From Deltaproteobacteria bacterium (lineage in GTDB: Bacteria > Myxococcota > JACRCW01): 60,726 nt of DNA. The stretch's first letter is position 1. Each line of letters starts with the position of its first letter. The notes beneath the pieces were generated by a model. The model was not told the origin of the DNA. It ran no database searches and worked only from the letters and a program-made list of their open reading frames with translations. Shown piece after piece: positions 42,309-50,285 of this stretch. The stretch is from positions 1 to 60,726 of the forward strand of contig JACRCW010000007.1 of the NCBI GenBank assembly GCA_016218805.1, read 5' to 3'. The position numbers and the translations under genes were made by a program.

Positions 42309-44422
42309 TGGATGTCCACCGTAGAGGATGACGTGGCGCGCAGCGTGTCACACGCGGCCCCGAACAGCTCCACGCCCTTGGCCCCCACCAGGTCCCAACC
42401 CTGCCGCCGCCCCGGATCACGCGCCACGGTGGCCCCGTTCACCTGCACGTCCATCAGCTGCGGGTCATTGGGGGCCGCGTCCAACTCAAACCGGCAGCTG
42501 CGGTTGGTGGTGACAATGTTGGCCACGTCATCCGCCAGCTGCGCCGCGCTGGTGGGAAAGTAGTACGCGCTGCCGGCGCCCGCCGTGGTCCCGCCGGCCT
42601 GCGCCATGCGGGTGAGCACGTCCGTGGGATCCTGGCTGCCCGGCAGGCCAATCACGTACGTGGGGATGTCGGACTGGGCCATGGCGCGGATTGCCGTGAT
42701 GGTGGCCTGGTCATCCAGGCACTGCGCGCTGGACTCCAGGCAGCATTCGCGCGGGTCAGACTGGCAGCAGGCCACTGGGCTCCCCGGACACAGCGGCACC
42801 GGGCAGGAGCAGCTGGACCCGTCCAGGAACGAGTTGCAGTTGGGCACCCCGTCCGTAGCCAGGATGGCAATGGTCCGTGAATCCGCAGGGTGGCTCACCA
42901 ACCACTGGTGCACCACCTGGATGGACTGCCCGGTGGGCGTGCCGCCGCCGGGCCCGGTGCTCTCCAGCGTGAACGCAATGTCCGACGCGTTGCCCACCGC
43001 CGGGGCCACCTCCACCGTCCCGGAATCACAGCTGGCGGTGAATGCGTCACCGGCGGGAAACAGCATCAGCCCAAACGCCGCCGTGGACGTCAGCTGCGCG
43101 GTCACCTGCTCCAGCGCGCTGACCGCGCTGCCCCACTTCTGCCCGTCCAGGCCGTCCTCCTCCATGGACCCGCTCTTGTCCACCACCAGCATGATGCGCA
43201 GGGGCGCGGCGTCCTCCACCCGCAGTGATGTGTCATGGCACTGCCAGGTGGGGGGCGCGCACACGCCGTCCGCCACCGTCACCTCGGTGCCGGCGGACAC
43301 CGGCACGGTGAATACGCGCAGGTAGGCGCCCTTGGTCACCGTCACGGTGACTTCGCCCGGGGTGAGGCCGGCCAGGTGGAAGCGCCCGCGCTCGTCGGTG
43401 TGATCACGGAAGGTGCGCGGCGGCTGCAGTGTCTCCGCCACCGCGCCCACCAGCCAGCCGCCCTGGTCGGGGTCACACAGCTGCCCGCGGATGTCCCCGG
43501 TGAGCGTGCGGTCCGGCACCGGGCAGTCCACCACCTCGCCCACGGCGGCCGTCTCGCCCGCGTTCACCGTGACGGTGTACGTCGCCGTCTCGCCGCCGCC
43601 GGTGATGGACACCAACCGCTCGCCCGGGGGGACGCCCTCCAGCAGGAACTCGCCGTTGACGTCCGTGGAGTCCTGCATGACCGAACCATCCGGGAGCAGC
43701 ACCGTCACCAGCGCACCGCTCCACGGGCCGCTGCCGTTCTCAATGCACAGCTTCCCGCCAATGCTCCCCGTGCCGCCAGGGTCAAACGGCCGGCAGTTGC
43801 CGCCCAGCGGCAGCACGGTCACCGCGCCGGCCTCCACGCGCGCGTTGAACGCCCGCTGGTAGCCCGCCCCGCGGATGGTGACCACCCAGTCGCCTGCGGG
43901 CACGTCCGGCAGCAGGAAGAACCCGCCCTCACCCGTGGTGGTGGTGAGCGGGCCGCCGGCGTTGCTCGTCGCGGTGACCTCGGCGCTGGTGACCATCTGG
44001 CCGGTGTGGCGGTTGCACACCTGGCCCTGGATGGCGCCGCGGCCCGGGGCCAGGGGGATGTCAATGCACGCGGGGTCCAGCACTTCCAGTTCGCCGGAGT
44101 CCGCCATCCGCTCGGGCTGCACCAGGTCCGTGCGCCGTTCCGTCTGGCCGGGCACGTTGTGCAGCAGCCGGATGGTGATGTCCCCGGGCGGGACGCCGCC
44201 CACCGTCACCGTGCCGTCGCTGCGGCTCTCGCCCTCGTGGTTGCCATCACGCGCGTCCACCCGCAGCAGGTGCCCCGGCGCGCGGGCTCCCGTGACGGGG
44301 TCGCACAGGGTTGCCTTCACCTGCCCGGGCTGGGTCCGCAGCCCCAGCTCCTCGCTGCACCAGCAGCCCCAGGCCGCCACCAGCACCAGCGGCGCCGCAA
44401 GACGTGTTTGCCGTCGTCCCAT
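42290..44422 (-). CDS. VWA lipoprotein with carboxypeptidase-regulatory-like repeats
   Basis: A 710-aa protein. The signal LAAPLVLVAAWGC carries a lipobox-like end, and a second Cys follows two residues later. Residues ~35-400 hold about four beta-sandwich repeats of the CarboxypepD_reg type (GTVTVGGVPPGDITIRL, GGFFLLPDVPAGDWVVTI, GEFLLEGVPPGERLVSI, GRFHLAGLTPGEVTVTV). Residues ~408-640 are a von Willebrand A domain with an intact MIDAS: DKSGSM (~413), the GGGTPTG threonine and ATDGVPN (~524). A cysteine-dense insert follows (CSCPVPLC, CCQSDPRECC). It would bind a divalent metal and a protein ligand. Likely an outer-membrane adhesin. Confidence 0.85.
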   Translation of the reverse strand: MGRRQTRLAAPLVLVAAWGCWCSEELGLRTQPGQVKATLCDPVTGARAPGHLLRVDARDGNHEGESRSDGTVTVGGVPPGDITIRLLHNVPGQTERRTDLVQPERMADSGELEVLDPACIDIPLAPGRGAIQGQVCNRHTGQMVTSAEVTATSNAGGPLTTTTGEGGFFLLPDVPAGDWVVTIRGAGYQRAFNARVEAGAVTVLPLGGNCRPFDPGGTGSIGGKLCIENGSGPWSGALVTVLLPDGSVMQDSTDVNGEFLLEGVPPGERLVSITGGGETATYTVTVNAGETAAVGEVVDCPVPDRTLTGDIRGQLCDPDQGGWLVGAVAETLQPPRTFRDHTDERGRFHLAGLTPGEVTVTVTKGAYLRVFTVPVSAGTEVTVADGVCAPPTWQCHDTSLRVEDAAPLRIMLVVDKSGSMEEDGLDGQKWGSAVSALEQVTAQLTSTAAFGLMLFPAGDAFTASCDSGTVEVAPAVGNASDIAFTLESTGPGGGTPTGQSIQVVHQWLVSHPADSRTIAILATDGVPNCNSFLDGSSCSCPVPLCPGSPVACCQSDPRECCLESSAQCLDDQATITAIRAMAQSDIPTYVIGLPGSQDPTDVLTRMAQAGGTTAGAGSAYYFPTSAAQLADDVANIVTTNRSCRFELDAAPNDPQLMDVQVNGATVARDPGRRQGWDLVGAKGVELFGAACDTLRATSSSTVDIHYCTDA

Positions 44423-44477
44423 GCAAGGCTCCTGTCCCGCGCCCGGGCGGGGCGCAGCATAGCGCCGGCGCGCCGGC

Positions 44478-45236
44478 TCACCACAGGTTGTTGAGGTGCG
44501 ACCCGGCCGTGGCGGGGATCACCGCACCGGTCACCACCCCCGCCCCGTCCGAACACAGCCACGCGGCCACGCCCGCCACCTCCTGCGGTGACGGGATGCG
44601 GCGCAGAGCGGTGGCGGCCTCCAGGCGGCGGCGCCCTGCTGCGTCCGTGCGTTCGCGGAAGCGCTCGGTGTCACAGAACGCCACGGCCAGCGCGTTGGCG
44701 GTGATCCCGTGGCGCCCGTGGTCCACGGCCAGCGCGCGTACCAGCCCCTCCAGCGCCGCCTTGGTGGCCGCGTACAGCGCGCTGCCCGCCGCACCGTGGC
44801 TGGCCGCCAGGCTGGTGACCATCAGGATCCGCCCAAAGCGCTCACCCAGCATGAGCGGAATCACCGCCCGGCACAGCCCCGCGGCAGCCTCAAGCCCCTG
44901 CCCCGTGGCCGCGGCCACATCTTCATCAGACAGTTGAGGCAGCCGCTGCAGGGGGAAGAACGGCGCCGCGGCGTGCACCAGCACGTGCACCGGCCCGTGC
45001 GCACGCACCGCGGCATCCACCGCGGCGGCGGCCGAGGCGGCATCATGCAGGTCAGCAGTGATGACGTGCGCGCCCGGGCCGCACTGGGCGGCGGTGGCGT
45101 CCAACCCCGGTTGACCGCGGGCCACCAGGGACACCCGGTGCCCGGCCCCCGCCAGCGCCACCGCCACGGCCCGTCCCAGCCCGCGCGACGCTCCCGTCAC
45201 CAGGGCGTGGCGGCCCGGGTGGCCGGCGAGGGTCAC
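44478..45236 (-). CDS. Short-chain dehydrogenase/reductase (FabG-like)
   Basis: A 252-aa classical SDR. TGASRGLG lies at residues 14-21 and the catalytic set is Ser142, Tyr155 and Lys159 (YAATK). The usual NNAG motif reads VHAAAPF, so the structural Asn is replaced. Reaction: NAD(P)(H)-dependent oxidation or reduction of an alcohol/carbonyl; substrate unknown. Its start overlaps the end of the ribbon-helix-helix gene by 4 bp, which suggests translational coupling. Confidence 0.88.
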   Translation of the reverse strand: MTLAGHPGRHALVTGASRGLGRAVAVALAGAGHRVSLVARGQPGLDATAAQCGPGAHVITADLHDAASAAAAVDAAVRAHGPVHVLVHAAAPFFPLQRLPQLSDEDVAAATGQGLEAAAGLCRAVIPLMLGERFGRILMVTSLAASHGAAGSALYAATKAALEGLVRALAVDHGRHGITANALAVAFCDTERFRERTDAAGRRRLEAATALRRIPSPQEVAGVAAWLCSDGAGVVTGAVIPATAGSHLNNLW

Positions 45237-45442
45237 TCGCGTTCTTTCTCGTCGTCCTGTTCGCGGGCGTCCAGGACGTCATTGACGGACGGGAACCGCA
45301 GGATCTCCGGCTTGGCAATCCGCCACGCCTGCTGGACGATCCACGACAGGGACCGGTCCTGCCGCGTGGCTTCCTGCTGGATCTCCCGGAGCATGTCTTC
45401 GGGGAAGTAGAGGGACTGCTTGCGCTTGTCGCTGCTCGCCAT
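45233..45442 (-). CDS. Small ribbon-helix-helix protein, TIGR04563-like
   Basis: A 69-aa protein: MASSDKRKQSLYFPEDMLRE, then QEATRQDRSLSWIVQQAWRI, then a short acidic tail. A basic strand followed by two helices is the ribbon-helix-helix fold, and the SLYFPEDML...QDRSLSWIVQ.AW pattern matches a small family (TIGR04563) frequent in Myxococcota. It probably binds DNA as a dimer. It overlaps the SDR gene by 4 bp and could autoregulate the pair; that is inference. The upstream region 45443-45617 separates it divergently from rpoZ. Confidence 0.8.
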   Translation of the reverse strand: MASSDKRKQSLYFPEDMLREIQQEATRQDRSLSWIVQQAWRIAKPEILRFPSVNDVLDAREQDDEKERE

Positions 45443-45617
45443 ACGCGTGACCTCGTCGTGAACGTGGGGCCACCGTAGGGCGCACCCCTACTTTGGGTCA
45501 AGCATGACCACACCCCCGCCACCTCCGCCGGGCGCCCGGCTTGCGCGGGGGTGGTGTTCTGGTAAGAGCGCACGCCCCGGTTTGGCTTTTGCCGGGCCCC
45601 CTGCCACGAGGAGTTCC

Positions 45618-45884
45618 ATGGCTCGCGTCACCGTTGAAGACTGCCTGCAGCACATCAACAACCGCTTTGCGCTGGTGCTGCTGGCCACCGGCCGCACCCG
45701 CCAGCTGCTCAAGGGCGCGCGCCCGCTGGTCAGCCACCAGAAGAACAAGGAAGCGGTGCTGTCCCTGCGTGAGATCGCCACCGGCCAGGTCCACTTTGAC
45801 CGCGAGGTGAACGAAGTGCTCGCGCAGAAGCTTGCCGACCTGCGCAACCAGGCGGCCACGCTGCACCAGCCGGCCAACTTCTGA
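45618..45884 (+). CDS. rpoZ: RNA polymerase omega subunit
   Basis: ATG 45618 with CACGAGGAG upstream gives 88 aa. [49 protein letters not shown] are the conserved omega segments. It aids assembly of the beta-prime subunit. A longer in-frame start at 45504 adds a Pro/Gly stretch and is rejected. Followed 28 bp later by rsmA. Confidence 0.93.
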   Translation: MARVTVEDCLQHINNRFALVLLATGRTRQLLKGARPLVSHQKNKEAVLSLREIATGQVHFDREVNEVLAQKLADLRNQAATLHQPANF

Positions 45885-45912
45885 GCCGCCGTCCCGGGGC
45901 GCGCGGGCGACC

Positions 45913-46779
45913 ATGAAGAACGCCGCGCTGCTCCGGTCGCAGGGCCTGCGGGCCAAGAAATCCTTCGGACAGAATTTTCTTGAGGACCGCGCCGCACTGG
46001 AGCGCATTGCCGCGCTGTGTGACGTGGGGCCCGGGCACCGTCACGTCGTGGAGATCGGCGCGGGGCTGGGTGCGCTGACGGCGGCGCTGGCGGAACGCGG
46101 CGCGCACGTGTTTGCCATGGAGCGGGACCGGGACCTGGCCCCGCTGCTGCGCGCGCGCTTCTCCGGCCGGGACGACGTGGAAATCCTGGAGGCCAACGCG
46201 CTGGTCATGGACCTGCGCGTGCTGGCGGACAAGCACGGCCCGCTCACCGTGTGCGGCAACCTCCCGTATCACCTCACCAGTCCGCTGGTGTTCCGCGCGC
46301 TGGACCAGTTGGACGCATGGCGCCGTCTGGTGGTCATGGTGCAGCGCGAAGTGGCCGACCGCATGGTGGCCGGCCCAGGCAGCCGCACCTACGGCCTGCT
46401 GAGCGTGATGCTGCAGGCGCGCCTGCGCGTGCAAAAGGCGCTGGACGTGCCGCCCGGGGCGTTCCACCCGCCGCCCAAAGTGCACTCCGCCGTGGTGGTG
46501 ATGACCCCGCGGGCGGACCCGCCCGTCGGCGCGGAGCTGCCGCAGTACCGCGCGCTGGCGCGGGCGGCGTTTGCCGGGCGCCGCAAGACGCTGCGCAACG
46601 GGCTCAAGGCGCTGCTGGGGGATCCCGCGGCGCTGCTGGAGCGCGCCGGGGTGGACGGCGGCGTGCGCGCGGAGACGCTGGACGTGAAGACGTTTGCACG
46701 GCTGGCACGGTGCGCGGCGGAACTGGGCCTGGCCTCATCCGCCCCGCCTCCCGGCGAACCCGACGACGACGATGCCTGA
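45913..46779 (+). CDS. rsmA: 16S rRNA dimethyladenosine transferase
   Basis: A 289-aa protein. Dimethylates two adjacent adenosines near the 3' end of 16S rRNA using S-adenosylmethionine. KKSFGQNFLEDRAALERI is the family start. Motif I is VVEIGAGLGALTAAL, and NLPYHLTSP is the catalytic NLPY motif. FHPPPKVHSAVVVM and RRKTLRNGLKAL complete it. The C-terminus has a short Asp run. The stop overlaps the mutM start. Confidence 0.95.
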   Translation: MKNAALLRSQGLRAKKSFGQNFLEDRAALERIAALCDVGPGHRHVVEIGAGLGALTAALAERGAHVFAMERDRDLAPLLRARFSGRDDVEILEANALVMDLRVLADKHGPLTVCGNLPYHLTSPLVFRALDQLDAWRRLVVMVQREVADRMVAGPGSRTYGLLSVMLQARLRVQKALDVPPGAFHPPPKVHSAVVVMTPRADPPVGAELPQYRALARAAFAGRRKTLRNGLKALLGDPAALLERAGVDGGVRAETLDVKTFARLARCAAELGLASSAPPPGEPDDDDA

Positions 46780-47644
46780 GTTGCCTGAAGTGGAAACCGT
46801 CCGGCGCACGTTGTCACCGCGCGTGGAGGGCCGCGTGGCGGTGGACGCCTGGCGCAGCCGGCTGGCGCTGCACGGGCAGCCGCCGCGCGGTGCGCTCCTC
46901 CGGCGCGCCGTGGTGGGCGCCACGTTCCAGGCCCCGCAGCGGCGCGGCAAGCTGTTGCTGCTGCCCACCACGGCGGGCGGCCTGCTGGTGCACCTGGGCA
47001 TGAGCGGCCGCCTCACCGTCACGGACGCGGCCGCGCCGGCGGCGCCGCACACGCACCTGCGCATCACGTTCTCTGACGGCACGCAGCTGCGCTACGTGGA
47101 TGCGCGGCGGTTCGGGCAGTGCCAACCGTTCCTGGGTGACGCCCTCCCGCCGGCCTGGTCCCAGCAGGGACCCGACCCGCTCACGCGCGCGTTCACGGAG
47201 GAGGTGTTGGCCGCTGCGCTGCAGGGGACGCGGCGCGCGGTGAAGCTGGCGCTGCTGGACCAGGCGCTGCTGGCGGGGCTTGGGAATATCTACGCGTCTG
47301 AAGCGCTCTGGCTGGCGCGCATCCACCCGGCCACGCCGGCCGGTGCGCTTCTCCGCGCGCAGGTGACCGCGCTGCACCACGCCGTGGTGACCGTGCTGAC
47401 TGACGGCGTGCGCCACGGCGGCACCACGCTGCGCGACTACGTGGACGCGCGCGGCGGACGCGGTTCACACCAGGATCACCTGCAGGCGTACGGTCGGGAG
47501 GGACAACCCTGCGCGCGGTGCGGAATGCCCCTGCGGTGCAGTGTGCTGGGGCAGAGGTCCACGTTCTTCTGTCCGGTGTGCCAGCCCTCAGTCCACGTTG
47601 GCCGGCAGCGGCGGGGGAAGGCGGCGCGTCTTCTGGGTCGGTGA
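46772..47644 (+). CDS. mutM: Formamidopyrimidine-DNA glycosylase
   Basis: A 290-aa base-excision repair enzyme that removes 8-oxoguanine and formamidopyrimidines. After Met the sequence is PELPEVETVRRTL, with the catalytic Pro and Glu. QRRGKLLLL carries the conserved Lys, LLAGLGNIYASEALW is the helix-two-turn-helix region, and a zinc finger closes it (CARCG ... CPVCQ). ATG 46772 lies inside the end of rsmA. Its 3' end overlaps a small gene on the other strand. Confidence 0.95.
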   Translation: MPELPEVETVRRTLSPRVEGRVAVDAWRSRLALHGQPPRGALLRRAVVGATFQAPQRRGKLLLLPTTAGGLLVHLGMSGRLTVTDAAAPAAPHTHLRITFSDGTQLRYVDARRFGQCQPFLGDALPPAWSQQGPDPLTRAFTEEVLAAALQGTRRAVKLALLDQALLAGLGNIYASEALWLARIHPATPAGALLRAQVTALHHAVVTVLTDGVRHGGTTLRDYVDARGGRGSHQDHLQAYGREGQPCARCGMPLRCSVLGQRSTFFCPVCQPSVHVGRQRRGKAARLLGR

Positions 47645-47773
47645 CGGCTGAGCGCGCGGCGGCGCGGGCCGTTGCATGGTCTCGCTGGCGTCGGGGCCAA
47701 ACGGGTCAAGCAGGCGCACAAAGTCAGAAGCCCTCTCTTGCCGGATGCTGCCCTTGAACTCGCTGCGTGACAT
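47588..47773 (-). CDS. 61-aa hypothetical protein overlapping mutM
   Basis: ATG 47773 is preceded by GGAGGTGG, among the best ribosome sites in the window. The product starts MSRSEFKGSIRQERASDFVR and ends in a Pro/Arg-rich tail (RRLPPPLPANVD). No family was recognised. The last 57 bp are antisense to the end of mutM. Confidence 0.6.
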   Translation of the reverse strand: MSRSEFKGSIRQERASDFVRLLDPFGPDASETMQRPAPPRAQPSPTQKTRRLPPPLPANVD

Positions 47774-48029
47774 GACCCACCTCCGCGCCTGACGGAGCAC
47801 CCTTCATCAAGTTCCGCGCCAGACCCGGGTGGGCCCATGTGGGTGACGTGTTTCCGGGCAGTTGGCGCCGCGCGGCCGGGCCCTGCGGTGCGCCGGCTGT
47901 CCGCGCGCCCTCGGGTTTCTGAGAGGGCGTCAAGAGTTGAACGGTGGATCTTCGAGTGCCGCGGCAGGTTCCGCCCACGCTTTGCGGCGTGCCGAGCGCG
48001 CGGCGTAGGGTGGCGCGGGTTGACCCCTC
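47774..48029. promoter_or_regulatory. Divergent intergenic region with hairpin
   Basis: This 256-bp stretch lies between the 61-aa gene (-) and the deoxynucleoside kinase (+). A 7-bp stem (CGCCCTC / GAGGGCG, 47906-47929) with a loop containing GGGTTTCT is the only clear structure. No U-run follows. It must contain promoters for both flanking genes, but I could not define the boxes. Confidence 0.35.
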
Positions 48030-48674
48030 ATGGCGCAGCGTCCCCGTCACATTGCGGTGGAAGGGCCAATTGGCGCGGGAAAGTCCGCCGTGGCGGAGCG
48101 CCTTGCCGCGGCGCTGGGGCTGGAGACGGTGCTGGACAACCCGCGGGACAACCCGTTCCTGGAAGCGTTCCTGGGTGACAAGGCACGCTACGCGTTCCAG
48201 GCGCAGGTGTTCTTCCTGCTCAACCGCCACCAGCTGCTGGCCCGTCTCACCCAGGGTGACCTGTTCAGCGCGGGCACCGTCACGGACTTCCTGTTTGAGC
48301 GGGAGCGCATCTTTGCCGCGCTGCACCTGTCCCCGGAGGAGCTGGCGCTGTACGACCGGATCCACGCGGTGGTTCGCGAGCGCGTGCCGCGCCCGGACCT
48401 GGTGGTCTACCTGCAGGCGCCGGCCGAAGTGCTGCACCAGCGGCTCAGGCACCGCGGGCCGGACCCGCACCGCCCGGCGCTGCGGGACCTGGAAGAGATG
48501 AACCGCGTCTACAATGACTTCTTCTTCCATTACGCAGACACGCCGCTGCTGGTGGTCAACACCGCAGACGTGGACCTGTCCCGGGATGACACGGAGCTGC
48601 GCGCGCTGGCCACGGAGATTCTGAAACTCCGGGGCGGGACGCGGCATTACATCCCGCGGCCGTCGGCCGGTTGA
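48030..48674 (+). CDS. Deoxynucleoside kinase (dAK/dGK-like)
   Basis: A 214-aa protein. The P-loop is GPIGAGKS at residues ~12-19. FLFERERIFAAL, YDRIHAVV, VVYLQAPAEVLHQRLRHRG and the late VYNDFFFHYADTPLLVVNT are typical of the bacterial dNK family. It phosphorylates purine deoxynucleosides for nucleotide salvage. It precedes panB by about 200 bp. Confidence 0.85.
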   Translation: MAQRPRHIAVEGPIGAGKSAVAERLAAALGLETVLDNPRDNPFLEAFLGDKARYAFQAQVFFLLNRHQLLARLTQGDLFSAGTVTDFLFERERIFAALHLSPEELALYDRIHAVVRERVPRPDLVVYLQAPAEVLHQRLRHRGPDPHRPALRDLEEMNRVYNDFFFHYADTPLLVVNTADVDLSRDDTELRALATEILKLRGGTRHYIPRPSAG

Positions 48675-48692
48675 CCTCTGGCCAAGGGCGGC

Positions 48693-48741
48693 GGAACCCG
48701 GTAGGAACCCGGTTGACGATCCACGGACGCGCGTCCGGATC
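48693..48741. repeat. Tandem 10-mers and inverted repeat upstream of panB
   Basis: GGAACCCGGT occurs at 48693-48702 and again at 48704-48713, an 11-bp period of about one helical turn. Next, 48718-48741 is an interrupted palindrome (GATCC, GGACGC, GCGTCC, GGATC), whose core CGGACGCGCGTCCG is perfect. It lies after the kinase stop and 130 bp before panB. It could be a protein-binding site or a terminator; no U-run follows. Confidence 0.45.
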
Positions 48742-48875
48742 GCCCCGCCCGCCGGGTTGCCGGCGGTCCGGCACGCAACGGCGGCCGCCGAGCGTGACCC
48801 GCGGGAAGCGACCCGGCCGGTGTCCACTGAGCGGCCCTACCCGCCCGGTGCGGGAGGACACGCGGGCAGGCCATC

Positions 48876-49775
48876 GTGAAGAAGGTCACGGTCAACACCC
48901 TCCAGGCCATGAAGAAGGACGGTCAGCGCATCACCATGCTGACCTGTTATGACGCCACCTTTGCCCGCCTGGTGGATGACGGCGGCGTGGACGCCGTGCT
49001 GGTGGGGGACAGCCTGGGCATGGTCATCCAGGGCGAACCCAACACGCTGGCGGTCACGGTGGACGACATTGTCTACCACTGCCGTGCGGTGGCGCGCGGG
49101 ACGCGGCGCGCGCACATCGTGGGGGACATGCCGTTCATGAGCTACCAGGTGAACCCGGAGGACGCGTTGCGCGCGGCCGGGCGCATCCTGTCCCACGGGC
49201 ACGCGGAGGCCGTGAAGCTGGAGGGCGGCCAGGAGATGGCGGAGACGGTGCGCCGGATTGTGCGCGCCGGGATCCCGGTGATGGGGCACGTGGGGCTGAC
49301 GCCGCAGAGCGTGCACCAGATGGGCGGCTTTGTGGTGCAGGGCCGTGACGAAGAAGGCGCCCGCCGCATCTGGCACGACGCGCGCGCGCTGCAGGAGGCG
49401 GGGGCCTACGCGCTGGTGCTGGAGGGCATCCCCGCTTCTCTGGCGGCCGCCATCTCTGAGCGCCTGGCCATCCCCACCATTGGCATTGGCGCGGGGGCCG
49501 GCTGCGACGGGCAGGTGCTGGTGCTGTACGACCTGCTGGGCCTCAACGCGGAGTTCAAGCCGCGCTTTGTCAAGCAGTACGTGTTGGGGCACGGCGTGGT
49601 GAAGGACGCGGTGGCGCGCTTTGTGGCTGAGGTGCGCACCGGCGCCTTCCCTGACGAGGCGCACAGCTTCCAGAGCCGCGCGGCGTTTGAGCTGCCCGCG
49701 GCGGTCCGCACCGATCCGCGGTTGCTGGGCGACCTCGACGCGGACGGCATTCCGCTGTACGGCACCCCGGTGTGA
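48876..49775 (+). CDS. panB: 3-methyl-2-oxobutanoate hydroxymethyltransferase
   Basis: A 299-aa protein. Transfers a hydroxymethyl group from methylenetetrahydrofolate to ketoisovalerate, the first step of pantothenate synthesis. Starts at GTG 48876 ([19 protein letters not shown]). [17 protein letters not shown] (metal site), [19 protein letters not shown] and [20 protein letters not shown] are the family motifs. It is followed by smpB after 15 bp. The C-terminal extension of ~30 residues is ordinary. Confidence 0.95.
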   Translation: MKKVTVNTLQAMKKDGQRITMLTCYDATFARLVDDGGVDAVLVGDSLGMVIQGEPNTLAVTVDDIVYHCRAVARGTRRAHIVGDMPFMSYQVNPEDALRAAGRILSHGHAEAVKLEGGQEMAETVRRIVRAGIPVMGHVGLTPQSVHQMGGFVVQGRDEEGARRIWHDARALQEAGAYALVLEGIPASLAAAISERLAIPTIGIGAGAGCDGQVLVLYDLLGLNAEFKPRFVKQYVLGHGVVKDAVARFVAEVRTGAFPDEAHSFQSRAAFELPAAVRTDPRLLGDLDADGIPLYGTPV

Positions 49776-49790
49776 AACCGGGCGAGGAGC

Positions 49791-50279
49791 ATGGCGGACA
49801 GGGGCAAGGGCGCGCACAAGGGTGAGCACACCGTGGTCCAGAACCGGCGGGCGCGCTTTGACTTTGAGATCACGGACAGTGTGGAGGCGGGCCTGGTGCT
49901 GCTGGGCACCGAGGTGAAGAGCCTGCGCAACGGCGGGGGCGTGCTGTCCGACGCTTGGGCCGAAGTGGTCCGCGGCGAGGTGTGGCTCAACGCCATGAAG
50001 ATTGCGCCCTACAGCCACGGCAACATCACCAATCATGCAACGGAGCGGCGGCGCAAGCTGCTGCTGCACCAGCGCGAAATCCGCCAACTGGAGCAGGAGG
50101 CGCAGCGCGGGCTGCAGTTGGTGCCGCTGCGCGTTTACTTCAAGGAGGGCCGCGCCAAGTTGGAATTGGGCGTGGGCAAGCCGCGCAAGGCGCATGACAA
50201 GCGGCACGCCATCCGGGACCGGGAGCAGCGCGCGGAAGCGCGGCGGGCGGTGTCCAACCGCGGCCGCGGCGACGATTGA
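49791..50279 (+). CDS. smpB: SsrA-binding protein
   Basis: A 162-aa protein with GCGAGGAG before the ATG. Binds tmRNA for trans-translation of stalled ribosomes. NRRARFDFEITDSVEAGLVL, GTEVKSLRNG, KIAPYSHGNITN, RRRKLLLHQREI and PLRVYFKEGRAKLELGVGK(PRK) are the conserved blocks. The C-terminal tail is Arg-rich. It converges on the next gene with 6 bp between stops. No tmRNA gene was seen in this window. Confidence 0.96.
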   Translation: MADRGKGAHKGEHTVVQNRRARFDFEITDSVEAGLVLLGTEVKSLRNGGGVLSDAWAEVVRGEVWLNAMKIAPYSHGNITNHATERRRKLLLHQREIRQLEQEAQRGLQLVPLRVYFKEGRAKLELGVGKPRKAHDKRHAIRDREQRAEARRAVSNRGRGDD

Positions 50280-50285
50280 CGGGCG

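Noticed and set aside
48837..50207. 456-aa minus-strand open frame
   Set aside because: Antisense to panB and smpB, which are certain.
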